The notes beneath the pieces were generated by a model. That model searched no databases, was not told the origin of the DNA, and was given only the letters and a program-made list of their open reading frames with translations. A program made the translations under genes and the position numbers. Shown one piece after another: positions 56,521 through 64,000 of a stretch of DNA of 64,000 bases. Origin of the DNA: Alkaliphilus flagellatus (GTDB taxonomy: Bacteria > Bacillota > Clostridia > Peptostreptococcales > Natronincolaceae); NCBI RefSeq assembly GCF_018919215.1, contig NZ_JAHLQK010000001.1, positions 404,430 through 468,429 of the forward strand, given 5' to 3'. Each line of letters begins with the position of its first letter. The first letter of the stretch is position 1.

Positions 56521-56739
56521 ATTTAGTAAAATAATTATAGGGCGTATGTAATATTGATTATAGGTATTTTGATTTTTACACCATTAGGACTAAATATAAT
56601 AATTTTGTATTTGTTAAGAAAATATTACATTTTTCTATCTTTTCACTTATTCTTCGACAAACATGGTATAATTTTATTAGTTATTAGATGGACTATGTCT
56701 ATTAAACTACTAAAGAATAAATGATAAGAGGTAGATACT

Positions 56740-57642
56740 ATGGAGAGAAGTAAGAGAAGAAGAAAAAAGAGTAAAAGACCATTTTTAACTATTATAATGT
56801 TATTATTCATAATTTTATCTGCTACTTTTTTAGTTAAGGGTAGACTACCTTTCTTTTTTGATAAGGTAGTTGCTGGAGGTATAGCAGAAGAAGATAACGG
56901 TGTTATCAATGATAATATCCCTGATGATAAAGATAATGAAATTTCGGATATAGATAATAATGAAGAAAAAGGTTCTACAGAGAACCCTAAGAATGAGAAT
57001 ATAAATAAGAATCCACAAGGCGGAAAAGATGGTGGAGATGTGATTAAGAGTAATGAGAAACAACTTATTGAGAATGTTGATGATATTCTAATTGTAATAA
57101 ATAAGAAAAGATACTTAGATTCAGATTACAAGCCTAATGATTTGGTAGTACCAAATGTAAAGTTTTCATTTGATGGAGAGCATGAAAAAAAATATATGAG
57201 ACAGGAAGCGGCTAGTGCCTTAGAAGAACTTTTTAATCAAGCAAAGGAAGAAGGTATATACTTATATGCAGTTTCTGGGTATAGATCCTATAGTACCCAA
57301 GAACGTCTTTTTAAAAATAGAGCTAACAGAGTTGGAGAAGAAGAGGCTAATAAGTTAAGTGCTAGACCTGGTGAAAGTGAACATCAAACAGGCCTTGCCA
57401 TGGATATAACTAGTCAAAGTGCCAAGTTTGACTTAATAGAGGAATTTGGAGATACAGAAGAAGGTAAATGGTTAAAGGATAATGCACATAAGTTTGGATT
57501 TATAATAAGATACTTAAAGGAAAAAACTGATATTACAGGATATAGCTACGAGCCTTGGCATATAAGATATGTAGGGAAAGATGTGGCAAAAAAAATATAT
57601 AATGAAGGAATTACATTAGAAGAATATTTTGGATTTGAATAG
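56740..57642 (+). CDS. D-alanyl-D-alanine carboxypeptidase, VanY/M15B family
   Basis: 300 residues. A basic N-terminus and one membrane anchor (about 13-35) precede an acidic, Asn/Lys/Glu-rich linker (about 45-110) and the M15B catalytic domain (about 125-298). The zinc site is seen as SGYRSYSTQ, then SEHQTGLAMDIT with His and Asp ligands near residues 215-222, and EPWHIRYVG with the last His near 275. It trims D-Ala from peptidoglycan stems outside the cell. Not in an operon. Confidence 0.9.
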   Translation: MERSKRRRKKSKRPFLTIIMLLFIILSATFLVKGRLPFFFDKVVAGGIAEEDNGVINDNIPDDKDNEISDIDNNEEKGSTENPKNENINKNPQGGKDGGDVIKSNEKQLIENVDDILIVINKKRYLDSDYKPNDLVVPNVKFSFDGEHEKKYMRQEAASALEELFNQAKEEGIYLYAVSGYRSYSTQERLFKNRANRVGEEEANKLSARPGESEHQTGLAMDITSQSAKFDLIEEFGDTEEGKWLKDNAHKFGFIIRYLKEKTDITGYSYEPWHIRYVGKDVAKKIYNEGITLEEYFGFE

Positions 57643-57672
57643 AATAAAAAAGATATTTAGTAGATAGGCTTA

Positions 57673-57713
57673 AAGTCATAATTAATATTTTAAAATATTA
57701 ATTATGGCTTTTT
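57673..57713 (+). terminator. Terminator after VanY-type gene
   Basis: AAGTCATAATTAATATTTT pairs with its reverse complement with one mismatch, followed by TTTTT. Confidence 0.8.
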
Positions 57714-57817
57714 ATCTTATGAAGGTTTTTAAAGAAATACAAAGTATAGTAATATTTATGATAGATTTTATTTGAATGAAAAACTTTATCTTTTATATAG
57801 TTGAGTTATGTCATATA

Positions 57818-57836
57818 ATAATGATAATCAGTATTA
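57818..57836 (+). promoter_or_regulatory. Fur-box candidate before AraC gene
   Basis: ATAATGATAATCAGTATTA matches the Fur consensus GATAATGATAATCATTATC over most positions. It lies about 35 bp before the AraC start. Confidence 0.65.
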
Positions 57837-57870
57837 TTTATATATAGATATATAGAATAGGGGTAAGGAA

Positions 57871-58875
57871 ATGGAACAAAACAAAAATATAAATGAAGTA
57901 TATTTTAATATAATGGAAAATAGATTTTTAACTAGAACCATAACGAAGCCCACATTTATTGAGTATAAAGTAAATGATTATTTAGGTAGTGGTATGCTAA
58001 ACAGGGTTATATTAAATAAAGGATTAGAATTTTGTTTATGTAAAAACCATACTTTTAGTAGAGAACTTTTAAATTCAGAATTAGACGAAAAACGATTTAT
58101 AGAAATTAATTATTGTATAGATGGAGAAGCAACTATAGGACTAGGAATTGAAAAAGACTGGATTAATCTAAAAAAAGGGGATTTGATGTTTTATAGAAAT
58201 CATAATTTACCACAAGCTGAATGCTTTAATATGGAATTGGATAACTACTCTGGGATTGTAATAGGGCTAGATGGTGATGAGCTTAAAAAATTTTTCTTTC
58301 CAGAATGTGAAGAAGATATGTTAAAAGAGTGGGATAAGTCTATAGAATCTATATTTAAGGGAAATACTTACTTTAAAGTAAAAGCTCCTCCTAGTATAGA
58401 GTGGGATATGAAAGATTTACTTAAGTATAACTATAACTTTAAAGATGTTACAAGTTTACTTTTGTGCCAAGGTAAACTTATGGAAATTATATCTAAGAGT
58501 GTAAGCTATGGAATTAGTAAAAGAAAAGAGATAAACTTAACACAATCAGACAAAGAATATATATATAAAGCTAAAGATATATTAATTAAAAATATAGAGT
58601 ATCCGCCTAGTATAGAAGAACTATCAGAAATGTGTAATACAAATTCGTATAAATTAAAGAAGGGATTTAAAGAGTTGTTTAACAACACTCCCTATGGTTA
58701 TTTAAGAGAAGTTAGGATGTATAAAGGAAAGTATTTAATTGAAAATACAGATAAAAATATATCAGAAATTGCAAGTTATGTAGGATATACTAATCCTAGT
58801 AAATTTTCAGAAGCCTTTAAGCTTAAGTTTAATATAACTCCTAGTGAATGCAGAAAAGTTAATAAGAATATTTAA
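57871..58875 (+). CDS. AraC-family transcriptional regulator
   Basis: 334 residues. The N-terminal ligand domain (about 1-225) has a cupin-like MFYRNHNLPQAE segment. The C-terminal part carries two HTH units: PSIEELSEMCNTNSYKLKKG, then FKELFNNTP, and NISEIASYVGYTNPSKFSEA. This type activates siderophore or metallophore transport genes in Gram-positives and in Yersinia (YbtA). The Fur box upstream and the Fur boxes before the MATE and ABC genes support an iron role. GGGGTAAGG precedes the ATG. Confidence 0.88.
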   Translation: MEQNKNINEVYFNIMENRFLTRTITKPTFIEYKVNDYLGSGMLNRVILNKGLEFCLCKNHTFSRELLNSELDEKRFIEINYCIDGEATIGLGIEKDWINLKKGDLMFYRNHNLPQAECFNMELDNYSGIVIGLDGDELKKFFFPECEEDMLKEWDKSIESIFKGNTYFKVKAPPSIEWDMKDLLKYNYNFKDVTSLLLCQGKLMEIISKSVSYGISKRKEINLTQSDKEYIYKAKDILIKNIEYPPSIEELSEMCNTNSYKLKKGFKELFNNTPYGYLREVRMYKGKYLIENTDKNISEIASYVGYTNPSKFSEAFKLKFNITPSECRKVNKNI

Positions 58876-58920
58876 AGTCATAAGTAATAGCAAATATTAT
58901 TTATGATTTTTTTCTTTTGA

Positions 58921-58965
58921 GAGTATAAATAATACTCGATGGAGTTGATAATTATTCTCATTATA
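58921..58965 (+). promoter_or_regulatory. Hairpin plus Fur-box candidate before MATE gene
   Basis: GAGTATAAATAATACTC forms a small hairpin, followed after GATG by GAG and TTGATAATTATTCTCATTA (58945-58963), a Fur-box-like sequence. The same arrangement occurs at 60636-60680. Confidence 0.6.
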
Positions 58966-59052
58966 TGTAAAATTTACATACAGTTAAGCTTAATTCAGGT
59001 AAAGTTTTTAAAAAACTGAGTTTTAGTTGAACTTATCCAGAAGCTATACAAT

Positions 59053-59084
59053 TAATACTCTCTACTTATAAAAGTAAGAGTATT
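59053..59084 (+). repeat. Hairpin in the MATE leader
   Basis: AATACTC with inner AC-TT arms pairs with AAGTAAGAGTATT around TATAA. It lies about 40 bp before the MATE start. No T-run. Confidence 0.45.
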
Positions 59085-59125
59085 GGAAGGGTAAGCTACA
59101 AGATAAAAAATGAGGAGGAATTAAT

Positions 59126-60514
59126 TTGAGCGAAGCTATGACAAATCAAAAAGAAAGGCAAAAACAATTTATTTTATCTAATAATATGTGGAAGGTTATG
59201 TTTGAACTATCGTGGCCAGCGGTTATTGCTATGGTTTTATATGGTTTAAATTCTGTAATTGATGCTATATTTGTTGGTAGATTTATAGGGGAAACTGCTC
59301 TAGCAGGGGTTTCGATAGCCTATCCTCTTTCGCAAATCAGTGTAGGTTTAGGCTCTTTAATTGGAGTTGGAGCTGGTTCCGCATTAAGTATTGCCTTAGG
59401 TAGTAAAGATAAAAGAACACAAGAGCGTCTACTTGGTAATGTTAACTATCTGTCTCTCATTACAACTGTTTTTTATATAGTATTAGGGTTAATCTTTTCA
59501 ACTCAATTAGTAAAAGTTATGGGTGGAGAAGGAGAAGCTTTAGCTTTAGGAGATAGTTATTTTAGAATTACAATTTTAGGTTCTTTTTTCTGGATATATG
59601 GATTAGCTGGAAATATGATTGTACGAGCTGAAGGAAAAATGAAGTCAGCAGCAATAATGATGGGAATAGGCTTAGTTGTTAATATTATTGCTAACTATAT
59701 TTTTATTGTAGCATTCGACTTAGGCGTAGAAGGAGCTGCATGGGGTACAAATATTGGGATGTTTGTTTATACCCTTATTGGTTGGATTTACTTTGGAAAA
59801 GGATATGCTTCATTTAAATCAAAAGTTTTTTCGTTTTATCGAGATAAAGATATTATAAAATCTATTATAAACTTAGGCATGTCTTCTTTCATTATGAGTT
59901 TTATGAACTTGGTGCAAGCAGTTGTTGTTTTTAATGCACTGTCTAAATATGGTACAGTAGCAGATGTAGCATTTTATGGTTCAGTATATCGTGTATTTAC
60001 ATTCTTACTTACACCAATTTTTGGATTAATGCGTGCATTACAACCAGTAGCAGGTATTAATTATGGTGCAAAACAATATGAACGTGTTATTAGTTCCTTT
60101 AAAATATTTATAGTTACCTCTACTGTATTGACATTACCTTTTTGGATTGTTTCTATGATGTCTCCTAATTTTATTTTAGGATTAATATTACCAAATCAAA
60201 CATTTGTAGGAACCCAGTTAACATATTTCCGAATTTATATGGCTATATTACCATTATTATCAACAACTTTTATGGCAATGACATTTTTCCCTGCTATAGA
60301 TAAAGGTAGACCAGCAGCTGTAATCGGAATTGTGAGACAGTTAATTTTCTATATACCAGTAATGCTAATTTTACCTAAAATGATTGGGGTTTCTGGTGTT
60401 TATTATGGAACATTTGCAATCGATTCAGTTATTGTGTTGTGTACTATTATTATGATAAAAAAAGAATTTAATATATTAAGATCAAAGGATGCCTATACAC
60501 ACTTTCAAATATAG
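59126..60514 (+). CDS. MATE-family multidrug/metabolite exporter
   Basis: 462 residues, twelve membrane segments. The TTG start has GAGGAGG seven bases upstream. MATE features are the opening LSWPAVIAMVLYGLNSVIDA, the FVGRFIGETALAGVSIAYPL block near residue 50 and the second-half repeat near residue 250. It exports organic cations by H+ or Na+ antiport. Sharing a Fur-box leader with the ABC exporter suggests a metallophore or iron-related export role here, which is inferred. Confidence 0.88.
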   Translation: MSEAMTNQKERQKQFILSNNMWKVMFELSWPAVIAMVLYGLNSVIDAIFVGRFIGETALAGVSIAYPLSQISVGLGSLIGVGAGSALSIALGSKDKRTQERLLGNVNYLSLITTVFYIVLGLIFSTQLVKVMGGEGEALALGDSYFRITILGSFFWIYGLAGNMIVRAEGKMKSAAIMMGIGLVVNIIANYIFIVAFDLGVEGAAWGTNIGMFVYTLIGWIYFGKGYASFKSKVFSFYRDKDIIKSIINLGMSSFIMSFMNLVQAVVVFNALSKYGTVADVAFYGSVYRVFTFLLTPIFGLMRALQPVAGINYGAKQYERVISSFKIFIVTSTVLTLPFWIVSMMSPNFILGLILPNQTFVGTQLTYFRIYMAILPLLSTTFMAMTFFPAIDKGRPAAVIGIVRQLIFYIPVMLILPKMIGVSGVYYGTFAIDSVIVLCTIIMIKKEFNILRSKDAYTHFQI

Positions 60515-60521
60515 AAAAAAT

Positions 60522-60573
60522 AAAAATATCTTGTATTTTAAAGAGAATCTCTAAAAAATGCAGGATATTTTTC
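60522..60573 (+). terminator. Terminator after MATE gene
   Basis: AAAATATCTTGTATTTT pairs imperfectly with AAAAAATGCAGGATATTTT around AAGAGAATCTCT, followed by TTC. Confidence 0.6.
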
Positions 60574-60635
60574 ATATGTACATGAAAAAAGGAACTGGCT
60601 TTCTAAATCATTCTCAGATAACCCCTTCCTTTTAA

Positions 60636-60680
60636 GAGTAAAAATAATACTCCTTGGAGTTGATAATCATTTTCAATAAA
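60636..60680 (+). promoter_or_regulatory. Hairpin plus Fur-box candidate before ABC gene
   Basis: GAGTAAAAATAATACTC, then CTTGGAG and TTGATAATCATTTTCAATA (60660-60678). It copies the MATE leader motif, including hairpin arms and spacing. Confidence 0.65.
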
Positions 60681-60712
60681 TATAAGATTAGCTATAGAAA
60701 GGAGTTAACAAT

Positions 60713-62452
60713 ATGAAGAAACAGTCAAATTTAAACTATTTACTATATTTAGCTGGAGGTGAAAAGAAGAAATTATTTTTAGCAGTTATTCTAAGTGTAA
60801 TAAGCTCCATATTAGCTTTTGCACCTTTTCTCATTATTTATAAAATGATAATGATCTTATTTGAAGGTAATGTAGTTTATAAAGATATTTTTAATTTAGC
60901 AGTATTAGCAGCGGTTATTATCATAGTAAGGATAATATTCTTTATAGCATCAGGTGCATTTTCTCATGTGGCAGCTTTTAATATTTTATATAATATAAGA
61001 ATGAAAATAATAAAGCACATGGGTAATTTAAATCTAGGTTTTTTTACAAATAAAACTTCAGGTGAGCTAAAAAAAGTTATAAATGAAGATATAGAAAAGA
61101 TGGAAAATTTCTTAGCTCATCATATACCAGATATATCTGCAGCAGTGGTTGCACCCTTTATTATGTTTATATATCTTTTATATTTAAATTATAAAATGGC
61201 ATTAGTTCTACTAATCCCAGTAGTTATAGGTGGAGTGATTCAAAGTATAATGTTTAAAAACTTTGAAAAGAGAATGGAACATTATTTTACTTTACTTGAA
61301 AACATGAACTCAACCATAGTTCAGTTTATCCAAGGGATATCTATAATGAAAGCATTTAATGTATCATCTTTATCTTTTGAAAAGTATAGAAAATCTATAG
61401 AAGAATATGCGGATTATTGGAAAAAGATAACTGAAACAAATTCACAATCCCATTCAATCTTTTTAGCCATTATGGATTCAGGATTATTATTTACAATACC
61501 TCTAGGTGGATATTTCTATATTAATGGTGGTATAGGCTTAGGAACGTATCTCTTATTTATAATTATAAGCATGGGATTTTTAAATTCATTTAAAGCATTA
61601 CTAGAGCTAGGCTCAAATTTTTCTATGATATTTGAAGGTGTAAATAGAATTAAAAATATTTTAGATATGCCTAAACAAGAGTCAGGTAAATACTCACTAT
61701 CTAAAAGTGGGAGTTATGACATAGAGATAAAAAATGTTTCATTTAAATATGAAGATAAAAATGTATTAAATAATGTAAACACTAGTCTTGAAAAGGGTAC
61801 TATAAATGCATTTGTAGGTGCATCAGGAGCAGGAAAAACTACATTGGCTCAACTTATAGGAAGATTTTGGGATGTAAATGAGGGAGAAATATTAATAAAT
61901 AATAAAAACATAAAAGACATATCTATGGAAAACTTAATGGATTCTGTAGCCTTCGTATTCCAAGATATATTTATGTTAAATGATACTATATATGAAAATA
62001 TTAGAATGGGAAATGAAAATGTAGATTATGAAGAAGTAACGGAAGCAGCTAAAAAGGCTCAAATACATGATTTTATAATGACTTTACCCAATGGATATGA
62101 AACTAGAATGGGTGAAAGTGGTATAAAACTTAGTGGTGGAGAAAAACAAAGGATATCTATAGCCAGAGCCATACTAAAGGACGCACCTATTATACTTTTA
62201 GACGAAGCTACAGCATCTCTTGATGCAGACAATGAAATAGAAATACAAAAATCTCTTCAAAAGTTGACAGAAGGAAAAACCGTAATAGTTATAGCACATA
62301 AACTAAATACAATAGTAAATTCGGATCAGATAATAGTTCTTAATGATGGACAAATTGAGGAAATAGGAAATCATGAGAAGCTACTTAAAAACAAAAAGCG
62401 TTACTTTAATATGTATAAAGAACAGGAACAGGCTAAAGGTTGGGTTGTTTAA
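60713..62452 (+). CDS. ABC exporter half-transporter (IrtA/IrtB/YbtP-like)
   Basis: 579 residues: six membrane segments (about 20-305) and one ATPase domain. Walker A is GASGAGKTT near residue 372, Q-loop FVFQDIFMLND, signature LSGGEKQR and Walker B IILLDEATASLD. Only one half-transporter is encoded, so it would work as a homodimer or with a partner elsewhere. Fur-controlled ABC genes of this type take up or export metallophores. GAAAGGAG precedes the ATG. A Fur box lies upstream, the third in this block. Confidence 0.9.
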   Translation: MKKQSNLNYLLYLAGGEKKKLFLAVILSVISSILAFAPFLIIYKMIMILFEGNVVYKDIFNLAVLAAVIIIVRIIFFIASGAFSHVAAFNILYNIRMKIIKHMGNLNLGFFTNKTSGELKKVINEDIEKMENFLAHHIPDISAAVVAPFIMFIYLLYLNYKMALVLLIPVVIGGVIQSIMFKNFEKRMEHYFTLLENMNSTIVQFIQGISIMKAFNVSSLSFEKYRKSIEEYADYWKKITETNSQSHSIFLAIMDSGLLFTIPLGGYFYINGGIGLGTYLLFIIISMGFLNSFKALLELGSNFSMIFEGVNRIKNILDMPKQESGKYSLSKSGSYDIEIKNVSFKYEDKNVLNNVNTSLEKGTINAFVGASGAGKTTLAQLIGRFWDVNEGEILINNKNIKDISMENLMDSVAFVFQDIFMLNDTIYENIRMGNENVDYEEVTEAAKKAQIHDFIMTLPNGYETRMGESGIKLSGGEKQRISIARAILKDAPIILLDEATASLDADNEIEIQKSLQKLTEGKTVIVIAHKLNTIVNSDQIIVLNDGQIEEIGNHEKLLKNKKRYFNMYKEQEQAKGWVV

Positions 62453-62462
62453 TGTTATAAAA

Positions 62463-62491
62463 TAAAAGGGTAGAATACTCTACCCTTTATT
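62463..62491. terminator. Bidirectional terminator
   Basis: ATAAAAGGGTAGA pairs with TCTACCCTTTAT around ATAC, between convergent ABC and ferritin-like genes. Confidence 0.85.
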
Positions 62492-62558
62492 GTTAACTTT
62501 AATATCTGTATAAAATTCCAAGCTACATACATAGCTAATATATGTATGAAAAATTTGT

Positions 62559-63050
62559 TTAAAATGGTGCGAATTCTTGATCGTTCCACCAAACTTCCTT
62601 ATATAGATTATATTGCTTAGTAAATTGATCTAAATGGACCTTTTCCCACCCAATTAGAAGATCATAGAGTTTTTTTGCTTCTTCAAAACTACTATTTTTC
62701 TTAGCATCTTCATAAAAATCGATAGATGCCTTTTCCATTTGTATTCCTATACCAAAAACCGATATAGCAAGGCTTGTATATTTTTTATCTACCTTTTTCC
62801 AGTCAAATATATTAGGAGATGGTGGATCAACTAGGAAAGAAAGTTTAAAATCATCTTCGCTACTGTTTTTAATTTTATCGAAGAGTTGTCTTAAATAATC
62901 TGCATGCTTTAGTTCTTCATTAGCTAATTCTATAAAAGCCTCCTTACTTTCATCTGTACCTGCTTGTTGTGCTGCCATGTTATAAAATTCATAGCCTTCA
63001 ATCTCATTTAAAATAGCTTGTTTAATAATATTTAACTCATCCTTATGCAT
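62559..63050 (-). CDS. Ferritin-like diiron protein (rubrerythrin-related)
   Basis: 163 residues, a four-helix bundle. Two half-repeats give the ligands: EIEGYEFYNMAA with EELKHADYL (first pair), and MEKASIDFYEDA with WEKVHLDQF (second pair), matching ExxY and ExxH of ferritin-like proteins. There is no C-terminal rubredoxin domain, so it is a rubrerythrin-type protein without its electron carrier, which could be the rubredoxin at 56359. It would reduce peroxide or store iron. The start has AAGGAATG upstream. Confidence 0.85.
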   Translation of the reverse strand: MHKDELNIIKQAILNEIEGYEFYNMAAQQAGTDESKEAFIELANEELKHADYLRQLFDKIKNSSEDDFKLSFLVDPPSPNIFDWKKVDKKYTSLAISVFGIGIQMEKASIDFYEDAKKNSSFEEAKKLYDLLIGWEKVHLDQFTKQYNLYKEVWWNDQEFAPF

Positions 63051-63279
63051 AAAATATCATTCCTTCCTATAGATTAGTTTGATTTGATACTAAATTTACA
63101 ATGAATTATACCCAGTTTTAGCTAGAAAACCCAAAACATTTATATTTCTTAAAATTTATTAGAAAATATTATAGAAATATGTCTGAAATTACTGATATAA
63201 TAAGAACTATAGTTTTAAATTTCCTAATTAATGTACAAAAATTTTACTTATTTAGTGTTTCTAAGAAGGGGGAGGCAAT

Positions 63280-64000
63280 TTGACGGTAAATAAAAATGTT
63301 TTAGGTAGAGTATGTGTTATAGGTATTGTTACTACACTTCTTTTACAAAATCATTATTCCGATTACAGTTTATTAAAAAATAAACCTATGGAGGTTCAGG
63401 CAGCATCTAATGTTTTAAATATTAATAAAGATAGGCATAATGTTAATGCTGGAAATGAGAGTATATTCAATACAATTTCATCTACAGAAGATGAAAAACA
63501 GATAGAAACTAATGGTAAGGTAGAAATTACAAACCAAGAGTTTAGATCTACTTGGATATCTACGGTATATAATTTGGACTGGCCATCAAAAAAAGGGTTA
63601 TCTATTGAAGATCAAAAACAAGAATTTGTATCATTATTAGATGGATTACAAAAAGCAGGTTTAAACTCTGTAATAGTACAGATAAAGCCTAGTGCCGACA
63701 GTTTTTATCCTTCTACATACGGACCTTGGTCTGAGTATTTAACAGGGATTCAAGGACAGGATCCAGGCTATAATCCACTAGCTTTTATGATAGAAGAAAC
63801 TCATAAACGAAACATGGAATTTCATGCTTGGTTTAACCCTTATCGTGTTAGTGTAAAAGGAGATATAGAAGCTCTTACTGAGGATCATCCGGCAAGAAGA
63901 AATCCGAACTGGGTAGTATCCTATGGAGGAAAATTATATTATAACCCTGGAATTCCAGAGGTTAGACAGTTTGTAATAGATAGCATATTAGAGGTTGTAA
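63280..64000 (+). CDS. GHL10/DUF187 glycoside-hydrolase-like protein (partial)
   Basis: 240 codons are in the window and the frame is open at the end. The TTG start has GGGGGAGG four bases upstream. A signal-like hydrophobic segment (about 7-23) and a polar linker are followed by the GHL10 opening EFRSTWISTVYNLDWPSKKG near residue 88, and AWFNPYRVSVKG near 186, typical of DUF187 proteins. These are exported lipoproteins or secreted wall-associated hydrolases of unknown substrate. Everything beyond the C-terminus is outside the window. Confidence 0.82.
   Translation, partial: MTVNKNVLGRVCVIGIVTTLLLQNHYSDYSLLKNKPMEVQAASNVLNINKDRHNVNAGNESIFNTISSTEDEKQIETNGKVEITNQEFRSTWISTVYNLDWPSKKGLSIEDQKQEFVSLLDGLQKAGLNSVIVQIKPSADSFYPSTYGPWSEYLTGIQGQDPGYNPLAFMIEETHKRNMEFHAWFNPYRVSVKGDIEALTEDHPARRNPNWVVSYGGKLYYNPGIPEVRQFVIDSILEVV

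Overview
This is a low-GC (roughly 30% by eye), gene-dense stretch of a Gram-positive, anaerobic, spore-forming Clostridia-type chromosome, possibly Clostridiales or Tissierellales. The evidence is strong AGGAGG ribosome sites, class III ribonucleotide reductase with its activase, rubredoxin, a butyryl-CoA-dehydrogenase/Etf operon with a Rex-like operator, a Spo0E-like phosphatase, lipoprotein signals and Firmicute-type riboswitches. No rRNA, tRNA, CRISPR array or intact insertion sequence was seen.

Layout. 1-1917 (minus): a truncated glycosyltransferase and a nucleotide-sugar dehydrogenase. 2138-3967: oligoendopeptidase F. 4163-15598: a surface-glycan locus with a CapE/WbjB-like dehydratase, a NeuD/PglD-like acetyltransferase, a DegT aminotransferase, two paralogous tandem-GT2 proteins, a GT2-GT4 fusion and, between the two paralogs, a HAD phosphatase followed by an overlapping GNAT, PLP-enzyme and ATP-grasp trio. 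This block is the best candidate for undescribed biochemistry. 15737-20554: M29 aminopeptidase, D-serine ammonia-lyase, a graveyard of pseudogene fragments (XRE-TPR regulator, ABC exporter), a TipA-like MerR regulator and a DUF188 protein.

20689-22950 is an acquired, more GC-rich thiamine island: thiD plus a Nudix gene read leftward from a promoter followed by two tandem TPP riboswitches, each with its own terminator. Fragments of a conjugation VirB4-like gene lie on both sides. 23002-32430: a CNNM/CorC protein, a yybP-ykoY manganese riboswitch ahead of a CaCA cation exchanger, an HD hydrolase, RtcB, an ABC-F ATPase and TrkA-TrkH. A broken ABC transporter follows, then bcd-etfB-etfA (33394-36371). 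36524-38503 is a second foreign-looking piece (alpha/beta hydrolase plus TetR).

38567-41426: nrdG and nrdD with a promoter holding a palindromic operator candidate. 41739-44514: an uncharacterised radical-SAM/DNA-repair pair next to uracil-DNA glycosylase. 44944-48966: thiol peroxidase, MarR-cyclase pair, K+/H+ antiporter, Spo0E-like protein. 49282-52821: TAXI-type TRAP transporter with DUF1850. 53133-57642: LysR regulator, an exported flavodoxin-fold lipoprotein, a YczE-like membrane protein, a 53-residue rubredoxin and a VanY-type peptidase. 57871-62452: an apparent iron regulon (AraC regulator, MATE exporter, ABC exporter), each gene preceded by a Fur-box-like sequence. The window closes with a ferritin-like gene and the start of a GHL10/DUF187 lipid- or wall-associated hydrolase.
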